Origin: Dillenia suffruticosa
Taxonomy: Eukaryota; Streptophyta; Magnoliopsida; Dilleniales; Dilleniaceae
NCBI GenBank assembly: GCA_033439265.1
Contig: JAVTVX010000020.1
Span: 1,481,001 to 1,545,000, forward strand
DNA: 64,000 nucleotides
Direction of reading: 5' to 3'
Part shown: positions 11,301 through 25,170 of the stretch, piece after piece
How positions within the stretch are numbered: position 1 is the stretch's first letter
How the letters are laid out: each line of letters begins with the position of its first letter
Notes under the pieces: model-generated
What the model saw: the letters and a program-made list of their open reading frames with translations, nothing else
Told to the model about the DNA's origin: nothing
Databases searched by the model: none
Translations under genes and position numbers: made by a program

Positions 11301-13505
11301 AAATTCTACCACTCTCTAGCCAAGGTAAATGGTCTGACTTCACTGGCTGCAGCTGTAATTCCTTTTGTGTCCTTTAGAAACCCATTTTCCTGCTTAGGAC
11401 AAGTTTCTTCATCTGATATATAATTTGATTTGTCTAATAGGACTTTGGAGATGAGAAGCCCATGGCATGGTCTCATTTTAGTGCTGAAGGTGATGTCGAG
11501 TTCAAGGCTTTATTGTTTGTGCCTCCTAAAGCTCCTCATGACCTGTATGAGAGTTACCATAACACAAAGAAGTCCAACTTGAAGCTATATGTTAGACGTG
11601 TTTTCATCTCTGATGAGTTTGATGAACTTCTTCCAAAGTATCTCAGCTTCCTGTTGGTAAGTTCTGTTCTTTTCTATAGTTGTTTCTGCTCCACTGTAGC
11701 TGTGGAATATTGGATAAGTTAGTTGTAAGTATAAAAATTTGTTCTTACATAAAATTTGAGCAGGGTCTCGTGGATTCAGACACCTTACCACTCAATGTCT
11801 CCCGAGAAATGCTCCAACAGCATAGCAGTTTGAAAACAATCAAGAAGAAACTTATCAGGAAGGCCCTAGATATCATCCGCAAGTTAGCAGAGGAGGATCC
11901 AGATGAATCTAATGACAAAGATAAGAAAGGTATGGTATAAGCAGTTAGCATTAGTATAATCCATTAGTAGAGTTTCATTGTTTTTGTAATAAATCAAAAT
12001 ATTCAGTTCTGCACTTCTGTTTGATGTCTAGTTGGTTCAAGTAATAGTCGGTCGCTGATTACTGCCTCAGCTAACCTTGCTTATATTATATTTGGTAGCA
12101 GATGAAGAAAAGTCTGATGAGGATGACAAGAGAGGTCAATATGCTAAGTTCTGGAATGAGTTTGGTAAATCTATTAAACTTGGCATCATCGAGGATGCAT
12201 CTAACAGGAACCGTCTGGCCAAACTTCTAAGATTTGAAACGTATGTTTTATGATATCTGCGGTATTCCTTGTATCATGCATTTAGACTATGTTTTGTCAA
12301 TTGATGAATTTTGTGTTAACTTTGTGCTCCTCTTTTCAGCTCAAAGTCGGATGGTAAATTAACTTCACTTGACCAGTACATATCAAGAATGAAGAAAGGA
12401 CAGAAGGATATCTTTTACATTACAGGAACCAGCAAGGAACAGTTGGAGAAATCTCCATTCCTTGAGAGGCTTAATAAGAAAAATTATGAGGTGTTCATTG
12501 ACACAAGAAATCTCTTTGTAGTTGTTTAATTCTTATTCATGAGTAGCACTCATGTTTGTCTAAATGGTGTTTTTAAATTTTTTTTGCAGGTCATCTTCTT
12601 CACTGATCCAGTTGATGAATACCTGATGCAATATTTGATGGACTATGAAGACAAGAAATTCCAAAATGTGTCCAAGGAGGGCTTGAAACTGAAAGACTCA
12701 AAAGACAAGGACCTGAAGGAATCGTTCAAGGAACTCACTAAATGGTGGAAGTCTGCTCTTGCTAGTGACAATGTTGATGATGTCAAGATAAGCAATCGTT
12801 TGAGTGACAGCCCCTGTGTAGTTGTGACCTCAAAGTATGGCTGGAGTGCGAATATGGAGAGGATCATGCAGTCACAGACATTGTCAGATGCCAGCAAGCA
12901 GGCATACATGCGTGGAAAGAGGGTTCTTGAAATAAATCCGAGGCATCCAATCATCAAGGAGCTTCGGGAGAGAGTGGTTAAGGACCCTGAGGTACTTTCC
13001 GCAATTTTTTTTTCTATTTCTTTTTTCACATGCTCCACATTTAGCTTTTGCATTGTTTCTGAAAACTAGTCTAAAAGCATCTGTGCATGCTTAATAGTTA
13101 AAACTCAGAACTGAGATATAAATAATGTCAACAATTTTACGGATCAGCAGGTTGATGCATGGTGGTCAGCATGAGCCTGTTGCTTGCTAGAGTCTTTTAG
13201 TGCTAATGACATTGATTTGTGTGTTATAGGATGAAGCCATAAAACAAACCGCACAGCTTATGTACCAAACTGCACTCATGGAGAGTGGTTTCCTGAACAA
13301 CGACCCCAAGGATTTTGCCTCTCACATCTACAACTCTGTGAAGTCTAGCCTAAATATCAGTCCTGATGCGGCAGTGGAAGAAGATGATGATGCAGAAGAG
13401 GTTGAAGCTGAGGTGGCCAAAGAAGCATCATCGACTCCTAAAACTGAGGATGAGGCTCCCATAAACGATGACACAGAACCCTCAGATGTCAAGGACGAGT
13501 TGTAG
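8379..13505 (+). CDS. HSP90-7: Endoplasmin, ER-resident HSP90 (GRP94/SHEPHERD type)
   Basis: ATP-dependent chaperone of the ER lumen; in Arabidopsis the orthologue SHEPHERD is needed to fold CLAVATA-type receptors. Fifteen exons by splice signals and phase: 8379-8445, 8613-8730, 8799-8952, 9039-9119, 9230-9341, 9449-9575, 9676-9814, 10876-10993, 11122-11324, 11441-11656, 11764-11929, 12102-12240, 12340-12490, 12590-12991, 13230-13505. They sum to 822 residues, matching the family length. Visible are a hydrophobic signal peptide ([20 protein letters not shown]), the ATPase words [16 protein letters not shown] and GQFGVGFYS, an acidic linker after residue ~300, the middle-domain phrase [15 protein letters not shown], and a C-terminal KDEL retrieval signal after an acidic tail. 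The frame is unbroken. An exact ERSE upstream implies induction by the unfolded-protein response. Confidence 0.97.
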
Positions 13506-13561
13506 ACAGACTGCCTGAAAATTGGAGGCTGTATGGCTCCTCTCCTCCCAAGGAGTATGTT

Positions 13562-13659
13562 TTCTATTGATCACTAGGCTCCCTCAAGGGAGAGAACTGT
13601 TAGATTAGTTTGTTCTCTATTGTTCACTAGGCTCTCTCAGGGGAGAGAACTATTAGATT
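13562..13659 (+). repeat. Tandem duplication in the HSP90 3' UTR
   Basis: Two ~46-bp copies (13562-13606 and 13614-13659) share TCACTAGGCTC, a CTCA(A/G)GGGAGAGAACT core and TTAGATT. In copy one CTCCCT and AGGGAG form a perfect short hairpin; copy two has base changes within it. They follow the stop codon by 60 bp, so they probably lie in the mRNA. Confidence 0.75.
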
Positions 13660-16364
13660 GACCTTCTGTAAACATATCCTCTTGGAATTTTGTCCCTTCA
13701 GCATTTAGTAAAGTAGAGTTTCAAGAACATAAGCGTCTCTTTCTATGCCAGAAGTGTCTTAATTTCCTTCATCTTAATTTTATGAGCAGAAAAATTAGTG
13801 GATGACAGTAATTTCAGGTTAATCTTTCTTCTCTGCTTTTCTCTTGGGGCAATTCATTTAAGAAAATTTTATGTTGACGATAAATAGGGTCAATGTGACC
13901 ACACCGTCAGAAGAGCCGCTTCTTTCTTGCTTGATTGGGGGCTTCCATTCACCAGAGTAAAAGTGCTTTCCGAACCTTGCTAGCTCTAAAACCCAACCTG
14001 TGATGGATTTGGGGAGACAAGTCAAAGCCCTTCCCCCAATTTGTGTTGGATTCCGGGACGCAGAACCGAGCAGTTTTGAGCTGCTCAACTACTTCATTTC
14101 ATTCGTCTCTCTCCCTCTCTCTCGTGCATTTGTTATGAACTACATGTCTTGGTTGAGACAGACAAACATTGTGGGATGAGCAGTTTGTGGGTATGGAAGG
14201 GACATAAGAGCTCCTTCACTACGGCCCAAAGCATATTCATCTGTTAAATGTATACGCCAACACAAACCAGAGCACCTGCAAAATTTTGGTTTCTTGGGTC
14301 TCTCATGTCTTTCTAAGATTAAGAATTCAAACATCAGCATCATTATATACAGTTTCACTGTTAATCCAAAATACAGCTAATATGCTTGCCGCCTCGGACC
14401 CTTGGCAGGGCCCTCGTACAAGAAAAAAAATAAAAATAAAAACAAAAAAACAGCTAGAGCACCCCTACTTTAGCTGCAGATTTATGATCATTGCTGATCT
14501 TCAAAGGAACTTTTCACAGAATTGTGATTAGATTTGTCACTAAATCTACCAGGTAGCAAACACTAATTGCACCTTTTTTGACACAACACCAGATTCCTCA
14601 AGCTTCCTTTTTCAACCGTCCGTCATTAAACAAGCATTCGAGGCACCAATGGCTGTTCAGTAGACTCAAGGAGGTTGGGGAAAGAAAAGGGGGCAGATTT
14701 GATTCCCTACAAATCAGGTTAATAATGTCCATTCATTTTATTAGGACAAATTTTATGTTTAAATTAATTCAGCTTTTCAGCACTTGGTGTGGTGGGGGTG
14801 GGGTGGGTGGTCGTTTACAAGATTCTGCTCCTCCTCCTTTTCTTTCGTTTCTTCCATTTTGAGAAAGCAGCAAGGCCAGTGAATTTTTAAACTCTATTGG
14901 AACATTGATTGGTAGCCGTCTACTTTGTGAAGTAGGAGAACAAGACCATGTTTGTGCAAGTGCAGTGCATCAAGTTAATGCAATACAAATGCTTTAAGCT
15001 TTTAATTTTTTTAAAGAGGGTGCCTTTTTTTATTTGATTTGCATGTTCCCTTTGGGTTGAAGATATGTTCCATGCAGTATATTAACCCCCTTGTTCGTTT
15101 CTCAATAATTTAGTTCAAATTAAATAGTACTTTTTAAAATTTTTATAAATATATACAATTGAATTTAATCGTATTATAAAAATAGATTCAAAATATAATT
15201 GATGATATCGTCTTTAGAGTAAAAACAAAAATTATATTGTTGATTTTGCTTAAATATATATTAAAATTCAATTAAGTTGTATTATGTTAAATCGGGTGTA
15301 TAAAATAGTTTTGTGTTTAGAAAAAAGCTAAAACCTATAAACATGAGCATCGATGAAATATAGGGTAAAACAGAGAGAAATTGTCACCAGAATAACAATT
15401 TTTGGTATATGGCATAACAGTTTCAGGCTAACACCACGGTATACAGTTGGGAGGAGGGCTGGTTCGTTTAATTTTTTGGGAAAACTTCATATTATTGTTT
15501 CTTTTCTTTCCCCCTTCTTGCTTTTAAATTTTATCCTTTTTTCTGTGTTTTTTTTTTCCCTCGTGGAACACATGAGCTCTCAATAATATCTCATGTCATC
15601 TTCAAAGAGAAAAGAGGTTGGGGGAATCAACATCTAATCTTGGACAGAGCAATGGACATGTTTTGGTTTTGCTAGCATCTACCCCACCTGCTTCACCTTA
15701 TTTGAGCTCAAATCAAATTCTGCTAGGTGTTTCATATAACAACAAATCCTCCAAACCTTCACAATGATGGAGGAAAGTAGATCATCCATGGAAAAAAAAT
15801 CTAGTGTTCGAAGTCAGTCATCCCCAGAGCACGGCGTGGTGTCCCATAAAATCACATGGAGACACCCAAAAGAAGGTATCATAGATGATTGTCTGTCACA
15901 TTGTCGTTTTCTTGTAGACACCATAACATCACATCTCCAACATTTACTTACTACCAAACTTATAAGTTCAGCAAAGTTGGCCTTCATTAGGAGGGGACAC
16001 CCACCAACAATTATACTCAAAGTCTAATCAAAGCAAACACTTTCTTATCATGAAAAAAGATAAAAAAAAAAAAAAGGATCAGCATACTATTCCCAGAAAG
16101 TTCCTATCTCTTTCAATTCCTTTGCTTTGAATTACATCCCTATTGGGAAAAAAGACAAAATTTGAGAAAATGAAAAAAGAAACCCTAAAATAAATGGTAA
16201 ATGTATGTAATATAATGAGGGTTTTGATTCACTATACATGGGGTGTTGGCTTGAGAAATCCAAAAGGTGGGGTCTGATCTGAATCTCCCCATCCTTGTAT
16301 GCAACGCAAAGCCTAACTAGCTCAGCTTCATGTGCTTGAGAGTTGACCACTGAGAGGGAGGGGT
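13660..16364. other. Intergenic stretch between the HSP90 gene and the thaumatin-like gene
   Basis: Contains the rest of the HSP90 3' UTR and, at the right end, the 3' UTR of the minus-strand thaumatin-like gene. A plus-strand open frame of 87 codons at 15764-16027 resembles nothing I know and has no visible promoter. Otherwise I see only AT-rich DNA. Confidence 0.45.
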
Positions 16365-17164
16365 TTATAAGCAAAGGGAAGAGAGGAGCAGGAAGGTAAT
16401 TATAGAGGCAATCAATGTGAAGTGTGGTATAGAAAAGGTTGAGGTCTTGGATGTGCCTCCCGAAAAGAGTGATCCTGGAAACCACCCGGATGTCGTTCCA
16501 GTTTCGGATCCGGGTTCAGATCCGGATCCGGATCCATATGTTGTGGTTGACACTGGTGGCGAGTTTTGCGAGTTTTTCTGCGTACTGTTCAACAAAAAAA
16601 AAATGTAGAAAAATTCAGTGAGGCATAAAAAAATAAATAAAAATTAAGGAAAATAGAAACTGAAACATAATGCATGACTCTTGACTTGACAACCAAAAAC
16701 AGACTACAGATTTTCTTTTCTTTTTTCCTTCCCCCATTTGCTTTTTTGGCTCAAATATAAGCGTATCCCTGAATTTCATGCAGACACCACAAAATGCCCA
16801 TGTTACATTTACACTGCTTGCTGAATATTCCCCAAAACTTAGCCAGCTCCACAATCAATCAGAACAGATCACACACTGATGGAGTGGACACAGCACAAAA
16901 AAGAAAAAACAGACCATGTGCATATTGACTTCTATACCGTAGGAATCATTACTTTAATATTTTCAAGGCACATGACTCCCCACAAGCACCCACACAAAAA
17001 AATTGATCACACATTATGAAACTGTTTTGGATTAAAATTATAATCATAACTGGGTCGGTGTAATATAAGTATAAATAATATATATATATATAATATGTTT
17101 CAATCAGATCACCAAAAGCTGGCACCTTGTTCCCTCAATTTTAAAAAGAACTAGAAAAATAAAA

Positions 17165-17214
<50 letters not shown>

Positions 17215-18067
17215 CCCACCCAAAGGAGCATGAAATTGGAATGTAATTCTTACCTTGTTACAGGAGGGCAGAATGTGATGACATAGTTTGCGCCCGTGCA
17301 TGTGAAGGTACTGGTGGCATCATCATAAGCATAGCTATAGGCTTTTGGACAAGCAGATTTAAACATGGCGGAGTAAATCGACGGTGAACAGGTACTGGGT
17401 GTATTAAACGCCCCGCTGCAGCAATACTGGTCGCTCCCAAATGCCCCACAGGCACTCTTACAAGCCTCGCCGCTTTCGGCCCGCAACTCAGTCGGGCATT
17501 GCCGGTTCAAATCGACTGCGCACCCGGTTGTCTCACAAGAACCCGACCCGCCAGTTGCTTCGACAAACATTGGTAAGTTATATCCATCAACTAAGCTGAC
17601 ATCATAGAAGTCCTGAGAACCCGACCCGATTGTGAACTCTGCTAATGTTGCAGGAGGGGCTGCACCTGCCCCGTTGCATTCCACCTGACCCGACCCGCAG
17701 TCGCCGGTCACGCAACTTCCTTGGCCAGTACTTTGGTCGAAATTGCAGCCGGTTCGGCCCCAGAATCTTCCGGACCAACCTGGTGGAGAGTCTAGAGTCC
17801 GAGATGCGCTTGCGGGTAGTTCAAACCCGGTGGTTTCTAATCTGGGTTTGTCGGCATTTGCAAGAACTCCGGGCCATACCGTGTAGCCACAGTTGTTTAC
17901 TATTGTAAATGTAGCCCCTGATATGCCTAATACAAGGAAACGAAGAAATTAATTGACATGAAATTTACATATTTGAAGAAAATCAGTTAGAAAAATATTC
18001 ATATTTAGTTACCTCCGCATAGAAGAAGCGAAAGAGCCAAGATCAATGAAATGGAAAATGAATTCAT
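16365..18067 (-). CDS. Thaumatin-like protein with GPI-anchor-type tail (copy 1)
   Basis: Secreted PR-5 family protein; family members bind or cleave beta-glucans, and GPI-tailed members are held at the outer plasma membrane. Three exons on the minus strand: 18013-18067, 17254-17917, 16365-16584, with introns in phase 1 and phase 2, giving 312 residues. Exon 1 encodes a signal peptide (MNSFSISLILALSLLLCG). Exon 2 holds the thaumatin domain with its many cysteines, the signature region CVTGDCGSGQVEC and the FYDVSLVDGYNLP motif. Exon 3 adds a Ser/Thr/Gly/Pro-rich stretch and a hydrophobic end (FLLLSSLCL), typical of a GPI signal. Exon 3 was chosen because its acceptor at 16585 keeps phase. The second intron carries a (CT)n tract at about 17167-17210. 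A paralogue lies at 31648-33658. Confidence 0.92.
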
Positions 18068-18260
18068 AAGGATATTTGGAGTGATCTGTTCTCTTCTTGA
18101 ATTTTCAATGCCTTAAGAAATGATTCAAAACTCGTTCTTGAATTGATTTTATGAATAAGCAGAGAGAGAGACAGTGAGAGTATGGAGATGGCTAGCGGGC
18201 AGCGAAAGCCCACTCGTAATAAATGTGGGGGGTGAAGCTCATATGAGCCTCTCTGCACTT

Positions 18261-18272
18261 CTATTTATATAT
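18261..18272 (-). promoter_or_regulatory. TATA box of thaumatin-like copy 1
   Basis: Read on the minus strand as ATATATAAATAG, about 195 bp before the start codon at 18065-18067. Confidence 0.6.
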
Positions 18273-20875
18273 GGGGGCGGGGGAAGATTGAGGATAAAAA
18301 TGCACTGTTTATGTGACTGGTAATAGAAATAGAAAATAAAATAAAATGTTAACTTTGAAGAAAGTGAGACATTACATGGAGACCTCGTTTTGACACCATT
18401 AGCCACATTGACCATTCATAAAATTGCTTTATTCCGACTTACATACCCACCAACACTAAACAATATCAACGAATAAACTTATTAAGCAGCAATAACCCGC
18501 AAGGGCCCTAATTCTAAGTTAGAAATTTAATTAACTTTAATTTTTGAGTAGCTTATGACTTTTTTTAATTTTAAAGTTTAAAAATTTAAATTAATATCAC
18601 CACAGTGTTATTTTCAAACTATTTATATTAACCGGTTTGACTATCCCATTTGGTAGTGTTGTAATTGTATAAATTTTTTTATCAGAAATAATTTTAAAAT
18701 AAAATTTATTATTTATTATTTTTTTTAATTTTATGATTAAGATTTTGTTACCAAAATAATAGAGACCAACGTCTCTTAGGGACAGCTCAAGCGGTAGAAC
18801 TTTCCAACTTTCATCATCTGTTCTCTACTTCAAACCTGTTTTGTTGCATCTTATTATACCAAAAAAAGACAGAGACCAACGCGTTTGATCCACTAAAGGA
18901 AAGTTACTATGGTAGCATTATTTTCTTTACCCACTCTTATTTTTTATGATTAAGTTGTGCTTAAAAAAAAAAATCGAGGGCAGGAGCGTAATCACATCCC
19001 TTTTTCCTTCCCTCAGTGTCTTTTTTTTTTTTTAATTATACTATTAATTATGTAAAAACTTTTAGCATCTGGGAGAGACGTTAGACCTGAGCATATTACC
19101 AAAATTTTAAGTATTTTAAATTTTGAATTTTTTGAAAAAAAAAATTATAACAGAGATTTTTAATTTTTAATTTTTTGAGGTACCAGTTTTTGAACCAAAA
19201 ATTATACTTTGACTGGGGCTGCCTATTAGGCCCATCTCAGTAGACAACATAAAGTGTGTGGAAAGAATCAATTGATACAGACCAGGGAAAGCCAAACTTC
19301 GAATTGGGAGAGAGAGCACACCAAGTCCAATGGTTTCGACGTTTTTAGAGCTTTATTCCCCCAGCCATTTATTTATTCATTTAAAAAAGCCCATTTTCCT
19401 ATTTTTGAAAGTCCAAAAATAGTTTTTTCCTTCCTCCACCCCCTCACACCCTTTTTTCTATCGACAAATCCAATCATTAGCTAATTATCTGTCATGCACG
19501 TACCCCTCTTGTAAACAAGTTTTGGTCATTTTACACCAATCTGATTCTGCCAAACCAAGCTTGTCCAGGAAAAAGTGGCCTTAAGAATCTAAGCTTTACA
19601 TCTTGCTTTGCTTGTGTCAAACAAAATTTGGTTTTCTAATGGCCTCTATGACTTTTCAAATGGAACTAGATACCCAGAAAATTTTATGAATAAAACGCGT
19701 AGAACTTTGAAGGGGCGAACTTAGTTCATCATAATCACGCAATTGAATTTATGGGAATCATGAGACCTTTTTTTAGTATATAAGAATACTTGAACTCGAA
19801 ATTTTTAAAGAAGAGAGAAGACGATACAGGTTGAATTATAACTTATCAACAAAAATCACAAGATTTTCAAGAGTATAGCTAGCACTAGTAGTAAAGAAAT
19901 CATTAAAAAGTGTTAGCACTTAGAAGTCGGTTGTAGGGTAGATTAAGTATAATCACCGATGATTTTTAAAGCATATCTTGTGCAAATACGGCAATTAAAT
20001 ATCTAATTGCTCTACACAAAAATGAGGAAGCATCCAATAGTAGCAATAAGAGTCACTGATCTATCTGGTGTAAAAGGGTGACATGCGTCCGAAGGATAAA
20101 CTAGATATATGGTTTTCCCAAGTGAGATCAGTTTAGTTGTGGTCAGTTTTGTTAGGCATTTGGGGATACAAGCATGAATAAAATGGTGCAAATGAGGTGT
20201 AATCAGAAAGTTTAAGAAATTTAGATTTAAATACAACAAATCTCGTCAAATTTCAAGTATTACATACAAAGTTATGATAAAAATAATAAAAAGTGTTTAG
20301 ACAATTTCATTTGACAGCTCATAGAGTCTTCATATTTTATATACATTTTATCCTTTATTTAGAAAGTTCATATACTAAGTTTAAGAATTTATTAGATGTC
20401 TCCGCCGATGCAGTCGACACCGTCAATACTGACAATTTTTTTGCTTCATTGTTTTTTTTTTTTTTTTTTTTATTCTTTTCGAGTACTTTTGCTCATTTAT
20501 AAAAGTTGCTTCCTTAAACCATCCTCTGTCTTCATTGAAGAAGGGTCAAGAGAAAAAACTGAAATTATAAAGCAAAAAATAAAAAGAAGAAAACAATAAA
20601 AGCACCGCATGCTATGCCCATCAGACTGAACCGACCGAAGCATCTACATGCAGCATGAAGACACAGTTTACAGATGAAACAATTCAATATTTTATGATTT
20701 ACCATTAAACAGATTTGCCCACTAGAAAAACAAGTAATTTCATTTTTCTAAGTACAAATAGCATTTTTATTAAAATATCCGGTGATTGCTATGGTTCGGT
20801 CCGGTCCAATTGAGGAATTGTGCGTTACAAGAGTTATGTGGGTAATTATGAACATGATTCGCAAAGTGCACGCAA
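18273..20875. other. Intergenic DNA
   Basis: Holds the upstream region of the thaumatin-like gene, then AT-rich DNA. At 18775-18860 there is a tRNA-like snippet resembling a SINE head (see findings). Poly-T/poly-A runs occur near 18965, 19021 and 20452. No coding region is supported. Confidence 0.45.
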
Positions 20876-20959
20876 GTCAGGATGGCCGAGTGGTCTAAGG
20901 CGCCAGACTCAAGTTCTGGTCCTCGAGAGAGGGCGTGGGTTCAAATCCCACTTCTGACA
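20876..20959 (+). tRNA. tRNA-Leu (anticodon CAA)
   Basis: A full cloverleaf with no intron. The acceptor strands GTCAGGA and TTCTGAC pair with one G-U, followed by an A discriminator. The anticodon arm is CCAGA-CTCAAGT-TCTGG, with CAA at 20910-20912 reading the Leu codon UUG. A long variable arm marks it as class II, and the T arm contains the B-box GGTTCAAATCC. A TTTT terminator follows at about 20964. Confidence 0.95.
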
Positions 20960-23900
20960 TCTCTTTTCAGTTTTTCCTATTTCCATTTTTCTACTTCAAA
21001 ACGCCCCCAATTTTGTTTCTTTTCACTTTTGCCCCCCCCTCTCTCTCTCTGTACCCCTCACGACATTTTTCAATTTGCAGTGTTTCCTATTTATACTTTT
21101 CTACTTGAAACACTCAATTTTGTTTCTTTTCACTTTGTGACCCGGCCCGAAATTCTTTCTGTCTCCATCCATACACCTCAAGGGGTTTTCTATTTTTCTT
21201 TTTTTTCCATTTATTTTGAAAAAGTGAGATATTATTTCTAAAAGTTTAATCAGGATTTTCCAAAGTCAAAAATTCTATTCTATTCTATTTTTATTTTTTT
21301 CGTAAAAATAGGACGGAGATGATTAAGCAGAAGTTGACGAATGTCAACAATTTTTAAAGAGGAAGATGGTAGGATGCTAATCAGTGGAATGCTTACATTG
21401 CATATCCTCAAAAAAGCTTTGAGACTTATCCGATCAAATGCGCAGTTTCTTGGTAGGCTTTCATTTTGTGTTCACATGCAAAAAATGGTACGTAGATGTC
21501 TGTTCATGATCTCACTGCATCTCTTTTCTTGCCTTTATAGCATGATAACGATGACCTCATGTTAATTAATCTGAACCTTTATTAATGCATCTCCAATACT
21601 CCTCATTATCATTAATTAATCGAACCATTATCCTAAATTTCTACTAGTATATAATTAAAATAAAATTAATTTAATAAAAGAACAAACGAAATGGAAACCC
21701 AGTTAACAGATACAAACAGCAAACCTAGGAGACCGACACATCGAGGATTAATTATCCTTTGGGCTGGAAATCAATGCCAGATGACAAGAGCACATCATAT
21801 TTTGTCAAAAGAGAAAAAAAAAAGACAGTCTTTTTATTTACAGCTGTGGCTTTCAACATGACACGCTTGGTTGAGAGAGCCGAGTCACCCTCTTCTTCTA
21901 CGTACGATTTAAAGGTAACATTGTTTCCTCTAAAAGATACTTTTGTTATGGGATAAGCATAGAAACCATAGTAGTATTCTGTGTGGATAAAGGAGATTAA
22001 CTGATACCTGATATCACCTCAAAAGTTTTGGTAATTGAAAGCAGCACGCCAAAATTAAAATAGGAGATTCATTGTCAGAAGTTGACCCTCCTAAAAAGAA
22101 CAAAAATAATAATTAAAAAAGTTGCATAGATTAATGAGTATATTAAAAGAAATGTTTCTCAAACTCTCTTACTCTTAATTCACATAGATATACACCAGCA
22201 AAACATTTGTGTTAGTTCAAATACACTTGCTTGAAATTATAAATGATTTGTTTTGTACTTACGATGACAAATACGAGCCCAATTAATCTTATATTCCGAT
22301 CGAATATATTTATAACTTTTGTTTATGTTAAAGAAATCTAATTGTGGATATGATATTATATTAAAAAATTTGAATACAGAAAGTAATCGATCGTTAGGGT
22401 TTTATATTATTATATTATTTTTAATATTTAAATTTATTTTATATTTTGAATGTCAATGAAGATTATATCTCTCATTAGGTTTATTTTATTTTGTACTTAA
22501 TATGAAAACAAGTATGAGTCATATCAATCTTATATATGGATTGAATGCATGTGCAGTTTTTTCTTTAGTGTTTAATGAACATTGCATGTGCCTTCATGGG
22601 GCTTTTCACGAAAGATAACTACTGCCCACGATGAATGTTGGAATCATATGATGTTCAATTTATTAAATGTCAAATGTTTTTCATTTCTTGTGGACCAAAG
22701 AGAGATTCATTCCGATGACATGTATGCAATTTCCATGGCGTCTGTCACCTTTAATTGTTGATTGTGATCTTAATTTAATGAACTTTATCATGGACAAAAC
22801 AACCAAAAGCAAAAATAAACACAACTACCCCCTAACTGTTGAGTTGTTCTTTTGGTTATAGCTTAGCCTATGCATGCATTCAACAGTCAATACTTGTTTC
22901 ATGTTATCTGTCGTGTAAAGCTAGTTTCCAAAATATGGATAAACGTTTTAATGGTCCTTAGGTCCATTCTGCATTTCTGGAAATGTCAAAATAACATGTT
23001 GTCCCTCGTGTAAAGCGAGCCATTGCATATGGATAAAACGTTTACCTGGTTTCTTTTCTTTTCTTTCTTTTTCTTTTTCTCTCTCGACTCTAGTCTTTTA
23101 TAAAGTTGTGCGTCACCATTGCAATATACGATGGCTTTCTTCTCTCCCTTTTGCACTCTGAGCTTATAAAAGATTCAAAGACTATCTTCTTCTTCTTCCC
23201 CCTCTTATCTTTAAATATATATTGTGCTTTCCATGTTTTGTTTACCCAAAAAAGATCTTGGAATCTTTGTTATAATTATCCACCAAAAGTGTTAAGAATG
23301 TTTGAAAATGGTATATATTTCCTGTCTCAAAATTTGCCAAGTGGACTTGGACTTTGTATTTTTTTTTTCTTTTATTTTTAATGAGAAAGTAATAGAATAA
23401 ATATGTTATTCACATCAATTGGTTTAATTAATAGAAAATTAAAATTAAATAAAAAGAGATTTTGAAATTAAAATTTGATTGATAAATTTCTGAATACAAG
23501 ACGAGCATCTATTTTTGTGGCTCAGTTAGAACTAAATTTAGGTTAAATTTTGAGTATCTATTGTTCGAGGTGACAGGGAAATGTCATAAAGGAAAACACA
23601 TTAATGGCTGATGTGGCGCCAGAATATAAAATTCCCCCCTCGTTTGACTTCTGAAGTCATTCACTTACGAACATAACATGCATGGCACATCGCCACTTGT
23701 GACTCGTTGGCTACAAATCAAGAGAGAGATTAAAAAAGCTTTCACACCCTCGTGGCATGGGTCCATAAGAAACTATTCAAACTGAGAGATAAGACAGACT
23801 GATAATGGGGATGACATATGAAGAAGGTTTTAATATGACAACAAAAAAGTGAAAGTTTTACAAAATTTGGCCATTGCTTTTGCATTGTCTAATACGGGGG

Positions 23901-25170
23901 AGAAGAGATGCAGTGTCATTTTTACTTTGTCTCCCACAAAATAGAGAGAGAGAAGACCAATGGCATATTCTTTATGATGCTATATTTTTTTTTCTTCTTA
24001 GCTGAGTGTGTCTTATTACCACCCTTGGTGGCCCTTTATGGAGAGCTCATGATTTGTATGGAGATACGACGTTGGCAAGCAAATTGCATGTCAAAAAATA
24101 TCTTAGCTTATCAATGGCATAAAACAATTAAAAGGATAATGATTAGCCAAAATTTCTTCTTGTCTCCCTGTTCCCCGCTTTTGCATGGAAAGTTTCGAAC
24201 TTTGTGACAAGAGAAAATGTGACCTACCTATTCTGAATTGTAACCGTTGATTTTGCCCTTGTGAAATATGAATTATGAGCTGTGATTAGTTAATAAATAT
24301 TTGCACCCTTATAATTGATATGGCTTGTCAAAAAGTATGAAAGTCATTTGTTATGTAAATTTGAGCTTGTAGAGCATATGCACGTGAAGGTCATATTATG
24401 GTTGAAGGCTTCAAGGAAGAAACGGGAAGTTTTCAAATTTGATTTCAGAGTAAAGCACCATGGTACGGTGTCACGGTGTATTTTAGGACTTTCAAATTTA
24501 AACACCCCACAAAGCAAAATGATATTATTTTTAAACTAAATTCTACGAAGTAAAATTTGTACCCGATAGTTTCAATAGTTCTAAAAATTATTTTAATGTG
24601 GTATATTTTTAAGATAGAACCAATGATAGAAGTCGTCATCTTTCAATAATTTTGGAATTTTTATCATTTTTGTGAGTATTAATATGTATAAAATGGCTAG
24701 AGATTTATTCTCACCATTATAACATGGGGAATTAATATTAATAAAATGGTATAATAATCTTTTTTTTTATCAATATCATGCGGGTGTAGTTGTTGTACAT
24801 TAAACTCTTTTAATCAAGTTTTCGAGTTTGCATTTTGAAAATGAAAAATACAAATATCACAAGAATCAGCCCTTAAAATGAATGTTATAGTATTCAGATC
24901 AGATTAATCGAATAATTTGAATATTAGCCGATGATAGACACACTTGAAAAAAAAAAAAAAAAAAAGGAGCTTTTTTAACGGGCAGTACGATATGGGCCTT
25001 GCGGCTTGCACAACGTTGTTTAGGCTGAGGCAGTCCCGCGATGCGTTGCGGTTTAGAGCGCGTTAAGTGCAAGCCCAACTCGGCTTGGGCTCCCACACCT
25101 GATATCGTTGAGGCCTTTCTAAAATGCCTTGGCCCTGATTTTGTCCCTCGCAGAGGCGGAGGAGAAAATT
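20960..25170. other. Long intergenic AT-rich region
   Basis: More than 4 kb without a recognisable gene, transposon terminus or RNA. Small open frames are interrupted and lack homology that I can see. A poly-A run lies at about 24945-24964. Confidence 0.5.

Noticed and set aside
14286-14862. Two adjacent plus-strand frames (81 and 94 codons)
   Set aside because: Low-complexity and Gly-rich chance frames with no splice logic or family match.
15764-16027. 87-codon plus-strand open frame
   Set aside because: No homology, no visible promoter, and a similar-length frame on the other strand; kept only as a note in the intergenic entry.
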